Source: Lacticaseibacillus manihotivorans DSM 13343 = JCM 12514 (GTDB lineage: Bacteria; Bacillota; Bacilli; Lactobacillales; Lactobacillaceae). Taken from it: DNA of 33,299 bases. The stretch spans positions 1 to 33,299 of the forward strand of contig NZ_AZEU01000273.1 in the NCBI RefSeq assembly GCF_001435035.1. The letters are read 5' to 3'. The position numbers were made by a program, and so were the translations under genes. Position 1 is the stretch's first letter. Each line of letters opens with the position of its first letter. Shown piece by piece: positions 1 through 7,730 of the stretch. Below the pieces are notes generated by a model. It was not told where the DNA came from. It saw nothing but the letters and a program-made list of their open reading frames with translations, and did no database searches.

Positions 1-99
1 ATAGAAAAAGGAGCCAACAGACAAGATGTCTATCAACTCCAAAAATTGTAGCGCCACGTTTATAACCTTTAGCGTATCTTTTTTAATCCGTAAGCGTTA

Positions 100-514
100 T
101 CATCTTAATCAGGAGAAGTAGACGGCTTAGGCCAGGTCGCCTGTACCACTTCATGGCGAGGCGGAAGTGCCTCGTTAAACCGAATGAGACTGACCCGCAG
201 CGACTCAGCGAATTTAGTTGAGCAACGTTGGCTCTCTCGTATCAGAAGTGCCGGTACTGAAGGACCCCCGTGGGGTTCAAATAAAGATGACACCGGGTTG
301 AGTTCCTCATGGCGACATGGGAAGCAAGTGACGCCTGTGGACGAAAGGCAATGCATTGCTAAGTACTCCCGAAGGTGGTCAAGGGTCAAGAGCCTGAGGC
401 GACGCAGACACGCACTTGATACATCAGTCACTGCATGACCGTAATCAAATCGGCATCAACGCCACAGATCCACGAAATAGGCGACTGTTTCGTGGATTTG
501 TTGTGCCTTTTTTA
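100..514 (+). ncRNA. Candidate structured non-coding RNA, unidentified
   Basis: No believable protein is encoded here: the open frames on both strands have shadow-like composition, rich in Arg, Ser, Cys and His, and lack a good ribosome site. The stretch appears richer in G+C than its AT-rich flanks and holds several local hairpins: CGAGGC/GCCTCG (157-174, 6-nt loop), GGACCCC/GGGGTTC (262-278), a CATG/CATG stem capped by a GCGA (GNRA-type) tetraloop (306-321), the perfect palindrome GCAATGCATTGC (348-359), and a long-range match GTCGCCT (136-142) with AGGCGAC (397-403). It ends in a strong intrinsic terminator ahead of the pgm promoter, as expected of an independent RNA gene on the plus strand. 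I could not match it to tmRNA, RNase P RNA, SRP RNA, a T-box or a riboswitch by conserved motifs. No clear promoter was seen, so the 5' end is approximate. Confidence 0.35.
462..514 (+). terminator. Intrinsic terminator of the upstream non-coding unit
   Basis: A 10-bp perfect stem ATCCACGAAA (468-477) / TTTCGTGGAT (488-497) with a 10-nt loop is followed, after a short GTTGTGCC stretch that can extend the stem, by a run of six T (508-513). It closes transcription coming from the left edge and separates it from pgm. Confidence 0.8.
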
Positions 515-689
515 GTCTTTTGATGATCACCGCCAAAAGCCAAGCGCGAATATGGTAAAATGGTCTAGACAACCGAACAAATCGTCAAATTGGTCGTCAA
601 GCTTGTGGTATGCTGAGTAAGCGTGATAAAGGCACGCTATTTCAATTTTTAAAACAGACTTTAAGCGTTTTAGCACGTTTTTTAGCGCG

Positions 690-703
690 TGGCATAGTAT
701 AAT
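690..703 (+). promoter_or_regulatory. Probable pgm promoter (-10 TATAAT)
   Basis: A perfect TATAAT hexamer at 698-703 lies 45 nt before the chosen pgm start. No good -35 hexamer is present at the 16-18 nt distance (T-rich sequence only), so strength is uncertain. Confidence 0.45.
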
Positions 704-747
704 AAATTCGGATATGAAATGACACTACGGAAATGGAGTTGAATGTA

Positions 748-2472
748 ATGGGTTATCACGAAAATTACCTGGTATGGGCGAATGAGGCTGACCTCGATGC
801 GTCTTTAAAAGGTGAAGTGGCGGCTTTGGCAAATGATGCTGAAGCGCAAGAAGAAGCCTTTGCTGTACCAATGGCATTCGGCACCGCCGGCATGCGTGGC
901 GTGATCGGCGCTGGGATCAACCGCATGAACATTTACACAGTTCGCCAAGCCACTGAAGGATTGGCGAACTTCATGGACACCTTACCAGCTGAAACTAAGG
1001 CAAAAGGGGTGGCCATCAGTTTTGATTCACGCTACATGTCACAAGAGTTTGGCCAAGAAGCAGCATCTGTTTTAGGTGCCCACGGGATTCCAAGTTTCTT
1101 ATTTGATGCGTTGCGCCCAACGCCTGAATTGAGTTTTGCAGTGCGTCATTTAGGCACTTATGCTGGGATCATGATCACTGCCAGCCACAACCCGAAACAA
1201 TACAACGGCTATAAGATCTATGGCCCAGATGGCGGCCAAATGCCACCAGAAGAATCTGACAAGATCACGGAATATGTGCGCAACGTTGATGACATTTTCC
1301 ACATCAAGACCTTGGATGTCCATGAACTTCGTGCCAAGAAGTTATTGACCTTGATCGGTGAAGATGTCGATGAAGCGTACTATGCTGCTGTTGCTGGTGT
1401 GTCCATCAACAAAGACTTGATCAACAAAGTTGGCCGCGACATGTCCTTGATCTACACCCCATTACACGGGACTGGCCGCATTCCAGCGCAAATGGTTCTG
1501 CGCAATGCCGGCTTTGAACACTTCCAATTAGTCGCTAAGCAAGCCGTTGCCGATCCAGAATTTGCGACAGTACCATTCCCGAACCCAGAATTCCCACAAG
1601 CGTTTGATATGGCCATTGAACTTGGCAAAAAGTCTCAAGCCGACGTATTGATCGCCACTGACCCAGATGCTGACCGCTTAGGGACTGCTGTGTGGACTGG
1701 CAAAGATTATCAATTGTTGTCCGGTAACCAAATCGCTAGTTTGTTGTTGCACTACATTTTGGAAGCCCGCAAACAAGCTGGGACGCTGCCTTCAAATGGT
1801 GCCGTTGTGAAGTCCATCGTTTCCACTGAACTTGCCACAGCCATTGCCAAAGACTACGGCGTGGACATGATCAACGTGGAAACGGGCTTCAAGTTCATCG
1901 GTGACCAAATCAAGCATTACGAAGAAACTGGCGAACATGAATTCTTGTTTGGCTTTGAAGAAAGTTACGGCTACTTGATCAAGCCATTCGTGCGTGATAA
2001 AGATGCCATCCAATCCACGGTGTTGCTGGCTGAAGTGGCCGCCTACTACAAGTCCTTAGGCATGACGTTATACGACGGCATCCAAGCCTTGTACAAGAAG
2101 TACGGCTACTTTGCTGAAAAGACTGTCGGTGTTGACTTCCCAGGCGTGCATGGCCCAGCTGAAATGGCGGCTTTGATGACCAAGTTCCGCGAAGAACAAC
2201 CGGCAGACTTTGCTGGCGTTAAGATTGAAGAAGTTGAAGACTACAAGGCCCAAACCACTAAGCATGCAGACGGCACGACCACACCGATCGATATGCCAGT
2301 CTCTGATGTGTTGAAGTACATTTTGGCTGATGGCACTTGGATTGCCATTCGCCCATCTGGCACGGAACCTAAAGTGAAGTTCTATGTCGGTACCAGTGCT
2401 GACACAAAGGATGCTGCTGACAAGAAGTTGGCAGACTTTGAAGCCGCATTGACTGCTTTCCGGACTGAATAA
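748..2472 (+). CDS. pgm: Phosphoglucomutase / phosphomannomutase (PgcA-type)
   Basis: Cytoplasmic alpha-D-phosphohexomutase interconverting glucose-1-phosphate and glucose-6-phosphate, which feeds UDP-glucose and envelope polysaccharide synthesis from glycolysis. All four family motifs are visible: the phosphoserine loop TASHNP (about 144-149, catalytic Ser 146), the metal loop DPDADR (305-310), the sugar-recognition loop GFEESYGY (402-409) and the phosphate-binding RPSGTE (535-540). At 574 residues it has the full length of the Firmicute PgcA/PGM2-like branch. I chose ATG 748 because GGAG at 735-738 sits 9 nt upstream; an in-frame ATG at 733 would overlap that ribosome site. It is monocistronic, with its own -10 box and a strong terminator. 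Symbol pgm or pgcA depending on convention. Confidence 0.96.
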   Translation: MGYHENYLVWANEADLDASLKGEVAALANDAEAQEEAFAVPMAFGTAGMRGVIGAGINRMNIYTVRQATEGLANFMDTLPAETKAKGVAISFDSRYMSQEFGQEAASVLGAHGIPSFLFDALRPTPELSFAVRHLGTYAGIMITASHNPKQYNGYKIYGPDGGQMPPEESDKITEYVRNVDDIFHIKTLDVHELRAKKLLTLIGEDVDEAYYAAVAGVSINKDLINKVGRDMSLIYTPLHGTGRIPAQMVLRNAGFEHFQLVAKQAVADPEFATVPFPNPEFPQAFDMAIELGKKSQADVLIATDPDADRLGTAVWTGKDYQLLSGNQIASLLLHYILEARKQAGTLPSNGAVVKSIVSTELATAIAKDYGVDMINVETGFKFIGDQIKHYEETGEHEFLFGFEESYGYLIKPFVRDKDAIQSTVLLAEVAAYYKSLGMTLYDGIQALYKKYGYFAEKTVGVDFPGVHGPAEMAALMTKFREEQPADFAGVKIEEVEDYKAQTTKHADGTTTPIDMPVSDVLKYILADGTWIAIRPSGTEPKVKFYVGTSADTKDAADKKLADFEAALTAFRTE

Positions 2473-2484
2473 TCTAGTTACATT

Positions 2485-2519
2485 AAGGCGCTTTGACCGC
2501 AATGGTCGAGGCGCTTTTT
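2485..2519 (+). terminator. Intrinsic terminator after pgm
   Basis: A 14-bp stem with four G-T pairs (arms AAGGCGCTTTGACC and GGTCGAGGCGCTTT, loop GCAAT) runs directly into five T. Confidence 0.92.
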
Positions 2520-2889
2520 GTATCTCGTCATGTTCAATTGATGTCCGACAGCGATAGTGTTTCAGAACGTCATCGTCTCCGCTACAGTGATTTGAAATTG
2601 GGACTCCAGCTGGCTCGCCGCTGCATATAAGGAGATTTCGGCGCTGGGGTGACCACGCGATGTCAAGCATAAACAAAATCGTCATCGATGTAGTAAATAA
2701 GGTCGTGACAATTTTTTTCATAAGCGATGCCTCTGGAAATTAAAGTAAAATTAGAATTGCAATGAAAACTGGTTTAATTCATAATAATTTCTAATGCAAG
2801 ACTTAGACTTTTTACAATTAATTGTGTGAAACCATGATTCAAGTGCGGGAATATTATGATCTTGATTCACATTTCCGGAGGCTACTATT
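2520..2889 (+). other. Gene-free spacer between pgm and the epimerase
   Basis: About 370 nt with no supported gene. The first 180 nt look GC-richer and carry short inverted repeats (for example CCAGCTGG); the second half is AT-rich and promoter-like, with a perfect 10-bp palindrome CAATTAATTG (about 2815-2824) and a TATTAT box at 2852-2857 that could be the -10 of the epimerase operon. No convincing -35 was found. Confidence 0.4.
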
Positions 2890-3954
2890 ATGAAAATTAC
2901 CAAAATTGAAACCTTTCGCCAACAAGTTGAACTCACTGAACCGTTTAAAATTTCCTTTCGTACCATTACTGCAGTAGATACGTTGATCGTTAAAATCTCA
3001 ACAGATGCTGGACTAGTGGGATTTGGGGAAGCCAGCCCCATAGAGCAAGTCACAGCGGAAAGCGTCGATACTGAACAAGTGGCGTTAGACTTTTTTGCTG
3101 ACTTACTGGTAGGCAGTGATCCGTGTGCCATTGAAGCGTTGCATACAAAAATGGATAGTGCTTTGGCCGGCCACACTGCGGCTAAAGCGGGAATCGATAT
3201 CGCGTGCTTTGATTTGTTAGGCAAACAAGCTGGCTTGCCGCTTTGGAAGTTGCTCGGCGGCAATGCCAATCAAATCGTTTCTGATGTGACCTTAGGCATC
3301 GAATCCCCTGAAAAAGCGGCTCAAGATGCCAAAAAGTGGGTCGCCCAAGGCTTCACTGAATTAAAATTAAAAGTCGGCGTCGATGATGCCAGCGACTTGG
3401 CTACGGTTAAAGCCGTGCGTGAAGCAGTCGGACCAGACATTGATTTGCGCTTAGATGCTAACCAGGCATGGACAGCCAAACATACCATTCATATGATGGC
3501 ACAATTCGGCGATTTGGTTTCTGCCGTTGAACAACCTTTGCCTGCCGATGATACGCGCGATTTGGCTTTGGTTCGCGCCAATATCGATCAACAATTGATG
3601 GTGGATGAATCCGTGCATTCAGCCAAGGATGCCTTGAAGATCGTCGCTGACGGCGGTGCGGACTTGATCAACATCAAATTACAAAAGTCTTCTGGTTTAT
3701 GGGGTGCAGAACAGATCAATGCGATTGCCGAAAGTGCTGGCGTGAACACCATGCTCGGTTGCATGTTAGAAACTAAAGTCGGCTTGACAGCCGCAGCTCA
3801 TTTTGTCGCGGCGCACAAGAATGTGCATTTTGCCGATCTGGATGGTTTCTTGACCTTCAAGGCGCCAGCGTGGTTACATGGCGGCTTTGAAAATGACGGC
3901 GGCGTGTTCACCTTGTCTGATGAACCAGGCCTGGGGATGACAATCGATTTATAG
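2890..3954 (+). CDS. Dipeptide epimerase (L-Ala-D/L-Glu epimerase type)
   Basis: Enolase-superfamily enzyme of the muconate-lactonizing subgroup, predicted to epimerise the second residue of dipeptides such as L-Ala-D-Glu released from peptidoglycan, so that ordinary peptidases can use them. Seen: the acid/base pair KLK (Lys159, Lys161) and Lys253 in NIKLQK; three metal ligands Asp189 (DANQAW), Glu214 (EQPLP) and Asp239 (VDES); Arg24 at the position that binds the Glu side-chain carboxylate in B. subtilis YkfB; and the D-x-D pair (316/318) that holds the Ala amine in that family. Length 354 is normal. GGAGG (2877-2881) lies 8 nt before the ATG. The next gene starts 10 nt after the stop with its ribosome site directly behind it, so the two form an operon. 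L-Ala-L/D-Glu specificity is inference from these residues. Confidence 0.9.
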   Translation: MKITKIETFRQQVELTEPFKISFRTITAVDTLIVKISTDAGLVGFGEASPIEQVTAESVDTEQVALDFFADLLVGSDPCAIEALHTKMDSALAGHTAAKAGIDIACFDLLGKQAGLPLWKLLGGNANQIVSDVTLGIESPEKAAQDAKKWVAQGFTELKLKVGVDDASDLATVKAVREAVGPDIDLRLDANQAWTAKHTIHMMAQFGDLVSAVEQPLPADDTRDLALVRANIDQQLMVDESVHSAKDALKIVADGGADLINIKLQKSSGLWGAEQINAIAESAGVNTMLGCMLETKVGLTAAAHFVAAHKNVHFADLDGFLTFKAPAWLHGGFENDGGVFTLSDEPGLGMTIDL

Positions 3955-3964
3955 GAGGGTCGCG

Positions 3965-6001
3965 ATGACCAAGTTCGAATACTATAATAGTGGCCTTCAC
4001 TTAGCGACGTTTGTTGTATCAGCGGATCAGGTGCAAGTTCAAGCTTGGGATGCCTCACAGACGGTGGCGCTTGATGATGCGCAAGATGCGTATTATGCCT
4101 CGCGCATGGCGATCAGTCCCAAACAGATCTTCAGCCAGTGGCAAAGCGTTGCTTTCAAGATTCCTGAAGGTGATGCGTTCACCACGGCATGGGGAGCAGA
4201 CTATCAGCGCGCTGATGACCATTATTGGTTGAATCGCAATGCCAAACCGGCGATTGATTTGGTGATTGAAGGGCAAAAAGTGATCGGCTTTCAAATCACC
4301 GTGCGCAACGCCAATATTATTTTGGCGACTCCTGAGGCGTTGCCTTATACCGCTTATGCTGACTGGCAAAAAGCAGGTATGATTCAAAAACCGTTGCCCA
4401 TCACTGAAACGGATGTGATGATCCCAATGCCAGATGGAGTTCAATTGGCAGCAACCGTGATCAAACCTGCTGGCACGACTACGCCTTGCAGTACGATTTT
4501 GACTCGGACGCCTTATGGTCGCAAACAGTTTGTGCCAGATCATGAACGCTTTGCGCATCGCGGATATGTGGTGGTGTGCCAAGATGTGCGCGGGCGCGAA
4601 GATTCTCAAGGTGAATGGCAACCCATGCTCCATGAAAAAGCGGATGGGGATGCCACCCTTGATTGGATCGCCGCGCAACCTTGGAGCAATGGGCGCATTG
4701 GGATGATCGGTGGGTCATATGGCGGTTATGTTCAATGGGCAGCCGCTGCTAGTGGGAACCCACATTTACAAGCGCTGGTTTCCATGGTGACGGCTGGTGG
4801 GCCATTCACTGATATTTTCTTTCATAATGGCGTGCCAAACTCTGCGATCATTGCGTGGTATTTTGCCGTGGAATCCCAACGCTTTACCCCGGAACATCTG
4901 GTGCGCGACGACTGGGACAAGTTGTTTGCGGTGCGACCGTTAAGTGAGATCCCAGTGGTGGGCTTAGGGCATCGAATCCCAGGCTGGGATGAGATCCGTA
5001 AGCATCAAGTCTTTGATGCGTGGATGCAAGACATGGACTGGCAATCGTTTGCCGATCAGATCACCGTGCCGGCGTTGATTCAAAGTGGTTGGTTTGATGA
5101 TGACGGCATCGGGACCACAGAAGCACTAAAGGTCACCGACAAATATGCCCAAGGCCAACGCAAAGTGATTTTAGGACCGTGGCTTCATGGTGGTAATGCG
5201 CAATATGACGTCGGGCCGATTCATTTAGGCCGCGCTGGTTTGCGCCATGATATCGATTTGCAACACATGCGCTGATTTGATCATCAATTGAATCATGTCG
5301 ACAATGGGATCGATCGTGAACCAGCAGTGGATTATCTTTCCGTCAACACCAATGAATGGAAACAAGCAGATCATTTTCCGCCGAGTGATGCGACGCCAAC
5401 GACTTGGTATTTAGATCCTGAAACTGCAGGCTTAGGTGAAACCCTTGGCGCAGATGGTGCGCAAACTTTCGATTATGATCCCAAGCAGCCGACGCCGCAG
5501 TTGATTTCCGTTTCGGATAATGAATTTGAAACGCCGAACGATTATGCGGAAGTTGAAAAGGGCTCAGACGTGACCAGCTTCACCAGTGCCCCAGTGACTG
5601 AACCGATGACCATCACCGGTTGGTTCGATGTTGATTTTTACGCCAGTTCCTCGGCAGTAAATACCGATTGGGCGGTGCGCGTCGTTGATGTCACCCCTGA
5701 TGGGCATTCAATCAACATCGCGGATATGATCATGAATGCGATGCATCGCGACGGGTTGAAGACGGCTAAACCGCTGGTGCCTGGTGAAATTTATAAATTT
5801 CATATCCAAACGCAAAAAACTAGTTACAAGTTGTTGCCGGGACATGCGTTGCGCATCGATTTTGCTAGTGCGATGGCGGGGATGACCTTCCCGAATAGCA
5901 ATTTAGCGGCAGGCTATGATAGCAAAGAAACCGTGATCGCGCATCAAAGCATTTATGGCGGCAAAAATTATCCATCGGCGGTGCATTTTCACGTCGAATA
6001 A
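3965..6001 (+). pseudogene. S15/CocE-NonD family hydrolase, interrupted by in-frame TGA
   Basis: A serine hydrolase of the X-Pro dipeptidyl-peptidase (S15)/CocE class, which cleaves peptides or acyl esters. The first 150 residues are an N-terminal extension; the alpha/beta hydrolase domain follows with nucleophile Ser251 in GGSYGGY, an acid in GWFDDDG and His in GPWLHGG. An in-frame TGA at 5273-5275 stops the protein after 436 residues. The same frame stays open to 6001 and encodes a typical C-terminal jelly-roll (PepX_C-like) domain, so no frameshift is involved. In relatives the motif here usually reads R-(W/F)-F-D-H; TGA therefore most simply replaces TGG (Trp). A TTG at 5288 could in theory restart the C-terminal part but has no ribosome site. 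Start ATG 3965 follows AGGAGGG. It shares an operon with the dipeptide epimerase, which suggests a role in peptide use. Either a real nonsense mutation or a sequencing error. Confidence 0.85.
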
Positions 6002-6007
6002 TTGTGG

Positions 6008-6037
6008 AAAAGTCAGATCAGTGCATCTGGCTTTTTT
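6008..6037 (+). terminator. Intrinsic terminator after the hydrolase
   Basis: An 11-bp stem AAAAGTCAGAT / ATCTGGCTTTT (one G-T pair, loop CAGTGC) is followed by a T run. It ends the epimerase-hydrolase operon. Confidence 0.9.
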
Positions 6038-6045
6038 GCGTGGGC

Positions 6046-6054
6046 TGTGATAAT
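6046..6054 (+). promoter_or_regulatory. Extended -10 promoter of the HD-hydrolase operon
   Basis: TGTGATAAT, an extended -10 (TGn plus GATAAT at 6049-6054), lies about 40 nt before the start codon and just after the preceding terminator. The -35 region is poor, which is common for extended -10 promoters. Confidence 0.5.
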
Positions 6055-6093
6055 ATTGATGAAATTTTAAGCAAAAATCAGGAGGTCTGCACA

Positions 6094-6726
6094 ATGGGAA
6101 TGCATCAGTATATTCAAGGGTTGAATAATTTGGAAACATTGCGGCGGGCACCAGGATTTTTCAAGTACGCGGAACATTCCGTGGCCGCCCACAGTTTCAA
6201 AGTCGCAGAAATCGCCCAAATGTTAGGCGATATCGAAGAACATGCAGGCAACGAGGTCAATTGGCAGCGTCTGTATGAAAAAGCGCTGAATCACGACTAC
6301 ACCGAACGCTTCATTGGCGACATTAAAACGCCAGTCAAGTATGCGACGCCGGAATTGCGCGCGATGTTGGCGGATGTCGAAGATAAAATGACCGAAAACT
6401 TTATTCAAGATGAAATCCCCGCTGAGTACCAAGCAGTTTATCGTCGGCGCTTGTCTGAAGGCAAAGACGATACTTTAGAAGGCGAATTGCTGTCGATTTC
6501 TGATAAAGTCGATTTGTTGTATGAAGCATTCGGCGAAATTGAAAAAGGCAATCCTGAACGCGTCTTCGTCAATATTTATACGGAAAGCCTCACGGTGATC
6601 GCTAGCTTCGATCAACGTCCGAGTGTGAAGTATTTTATGAAAGAGATCTTGCCAGATATGTTAAATGAGGAATTTGCCGATCGCGATATGTTGACCAAAC
6701 TGACGCGTGCGATCATGAAGCATTAA
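6094..6726 (+). CDS. HD-domain hydrolase, YfbR-like 5'-nucleotidase family
   Basis: Predicted metal-dependent phosphohydrolase of the HD superfamily. Spacing and residues match YfbR-type deoxyribonucleoside 5'-monophosphatases: His33 (AAHSF), the His67-Asp68 doublet (NHDYTE) and Asp137 (SDKVD), plus a helical body and GDIKTP after the HD. It is 210 residues, in the usual range. The start is ATG 6094, because AGGAGG at 6080-6085 lies 8 nt upstream; a longer frame back to 6004 would run through the terminator and promoter and is rejected. The next gene begins 2 nt after the stop, so they are co-transcribed. Nucleotide dephosphorylation is inferred from the family; the substrate is not known here. 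Confidence 0.82.
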   Translation: MGMHQYIQGLNNLETLRRAPGFFKYAEHSVAAHSFKVAEIAQMLGDIEEHAGNEVNWQRLYEKALNHDYTERFIGDIKTPVKYATPELRAMLADVEDKMTENFIQDEIPAEYQAVYRRRLSEGKDDTLEGELLSISDKVDLLYEAFGEIEKGNPERVFVNIYTESLTVIASFDQRPSVKYFMKEILPDMLNEEFADRDMLTKLTRAIMKH

Positions 6727-6728
6727 CG

Positions 6729-7439
6729 ATGAAAAAATTCAAACGTTGGCTCATTGGCATTGTTGTCGTATTGGTCGTGGCCTTGATCGGCGGCCAACTT
6801 TACTTAAAATCTGCCGCCCATGTCCCATCGCCAGCTGCGGCCACCGCCCAAACGCAGGCGACCAAAATAAATGGTGTCTTGTATTTCGGCAAGGCGTCCG
6901 CAAAGCTTACTGTGGTGATGTATCCCGGCGCGTTAGTCGATCCTGGGGCTTACAGCATTTGGGCTAACCAAGTGGCTAAAGCTGGTTATCGCGTCGCCAT
7001 TGTCAGCTTTCCAGATGACTTGGCCGTATTGAAGCCAAACGCAGCAGCCCAAGTTGTGAAAGCTGGTCAGCCTTATGTGATCGGTGGGCACTCACTCGGC
7101 GGGGTAATGGCGAGTCGCTTTGCCGCCAAGCACAAGCAAGGGCTCAAAGGCGTCTTTTTCTTAGCCAGTTACCCAGATGCTAAAGGTAAACTCGAAGGGA
7201 ATGTGCCCGTCTTATCACTGACCGCTAGTCGCGATGGCGTTTTAAATTTTGACGCTTGGCGTAAAGCCAAACAGAATTTGCCGAGTGATACCACTTATCA
7301 GCAACTGCCAGGTGGTAATCACGCCGGTTTTGGCAGTTATGGCAAACAGTCAGGCGACGGTCGCGCCACAGTCACCAATGCAACGCAACAACAGTGGGTC
7401 GCAAAGCAATTGACGCACTGGCTAGACACCCTGAAATAA
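6729..7439 (+). CDS. Membrane-anchored alpha/beta hydrolase
   Basis: An N-terminal basic segment followed by one hydrophobic helix (about residues 8-26) predicts a membrane anchor or uncleaved signal, placing the enzyme outside the membrane; there is no lipobox Cys. The remaining 200 residues form a compact alpha/beta hydrolase with a full triad in order: Ser122 in GHSLGG, Asp169 in SRDG and His188 in GGNHAGF. It resembles the small extracellular alpha/beta hydrolase (DUF2974/DUF3887-like) lipase/esterase group of lactobacilli; the substrate is unknown. ATG 6729 lies 2 nt after the HD gene stop, with translation probably coupled. No terminator is obvious directly after it. Confidence 0.8.
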   Translation: MKKFKRWLIGIVVVLVVALIGGQLYLKSAAHVPSPAAATAQTQATKINGVLYFGKASAKLTVVMYPGALVDPGAYSIWANQVAKAGYRVAIVSFPDDLAVLKPNAAAQVVKAGQPYVIGGHSLGGVMASRFAAKHKQGLKGVFFLASYPDAKGKLEGNVPVLSLTASRDGVLNFDAWRKAKQNLPSDTTYQQLPGGNHAGFGSYGKQSGDGRATVTNATQQQWVAKQLTHWLDTLK

Positions 7440-7465
7440 TTCCTCACATCAGTGCTTGACGGCTA

Positions 7466-7474
7466 TGTTAAGAT
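7466..7474 (+). promoter_or_regulatory. Extended -10 promoter of the small ORF
   Basis: TGTTAAGAT (TGn plus TAAGAT) lies 32 nt before the small-ORF start. A TTGACG at 7456-7461 is too close to serve as its -35. Confidence 0.4.
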
Positions 7475-7506
7475 TTAGAAGTTAGCACTGGAAAGAAGGG
7501 AAAATC

Positions 7507-7620
7507 ATGGCCAAATATACCGTTGAATTATCTGCAGAAGATCTGCAAATGATCAAAGACTGCCACGCCAAGAACCCGTCCATCATGCATGCGATGGACA
7601 ACGCCAAAGAAAGCAAATAA
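7507..7620 (+). CDS. Small ORF, 37 residues, unknown function
   Basis: I do not recognise this product. ATG 7507 is preceded by GAAGGG at 7495-7500 (6-nt spacing) and by an extended -10 box, so it has its own expression signals. The 37 residues begin MAKYTVELSAEDLQMIKD and end in NAKESK; the middle holds Cys-His and two Met/His-rich turns (SIMHAMD). It is hydrophilic, without a signal peptide or membrane helix, and could form an amphipathic helix in the SAEDLQMIKD part. It sits between the alpha/beta hydrolase and the SOS promoter of uvrB. Possible roles such as a small regulator or toxin-like peptide are speculation. Confidence 0.6.
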   Translation: MAKYTVELSAEDLQMIKDCHAKNPSIMHAMDNAKESK

Positions 7621-7647
7621 TCACAGTTTTTCCTAACGCTGAGTTAG

Positions 7648-7661
7648 CGAAAGTATGTTCG
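7648..7661 (+). promoter_or_regulatory. LexA (SOS) box upstream of uvrB
   Basis: CGAAAGTATGTTCG matches the Gram-positive LexA consensus CGAACATATGTTCG at 12 of 14 positions, with one half-site perfect. It ends 4 nt before the extended -10 of the uvrB promoter, so bound LexA would block RNA polymerase. uvrBA is a classic SOS target. Confidence 0.8.
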
Positions 7662-7664
7662 CTG

Positions 7665-7673
7665 TGGTAAAAT
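7665..7673 (+). promoter_or_regulatory. Extended -10 promoter of uvrBA
   Basis: TGGTAAAAT (TGn plus TAAAAT at 7668-7673). The -35 window overlaps the LexA box. The predicted transcript start is near 7680, about 50 nt before the uvrB ATG. Confidence 0.6.
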
Positions 7674-7684
7674 AGATGCAGTCC

Positions 7685-7712
7685 AAAAGTCGGCCTAGTT
7701 CCGACTTTTTTT
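7685..7712 (+). terminator. Terminator-like hairpin in the uvrB leader
   Basis: Stem AAAAGTCGG (7685-7693) / CCGACTTTT (7701-7709), loop CCTAGTT, followed by T up to 7712: a full intrinsic terminator. It would end transcripts from the small ORF, but it lies downstream of the SOS promoter, so uvrB messages must also pass it. See findings. Confidence 0.75.
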
Positions 7713-7730
7713 ACGCGAGGAGGAAGTTGC

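Noticed and set aside
105-438. Overlapping open frames of 84 and 108 codons on both strands
   Set aside because: Composition is unlike the neighbouring proteins, no ribosome site, and the sequence is dominated by hairpins; more likely non-coding.
100-460. tmRNA, RNase P RNA or SRP RNA upstream of pgm
   Set aside because: None of the conserved signatures (tRNA-like ends and tag frame, GAGGAAAGTCC-type core, GGAAGGAAGCAGC-type apical loop) are present.
2068-2721. Minus-strand open frame of 217 codons overlapping the end of pgm
   Set aside because: It lies mostly antisense to pgm and passes through the pgm terminator; composition is typical of a shadow frame.
5288-6001. Independent gene starting at TTG 5288
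   Set aside because: No ribosome site upstream, same frame as the hydrolase, and the product is only the C-terminal domain; treated as part of one broken gene.
7456-7461. TTGACG as -35 of the small ORF
   Set aside because: No -10 hexamer lies 16-18 nt downstream; the extended -10 at 7466-7474 is too close to it.
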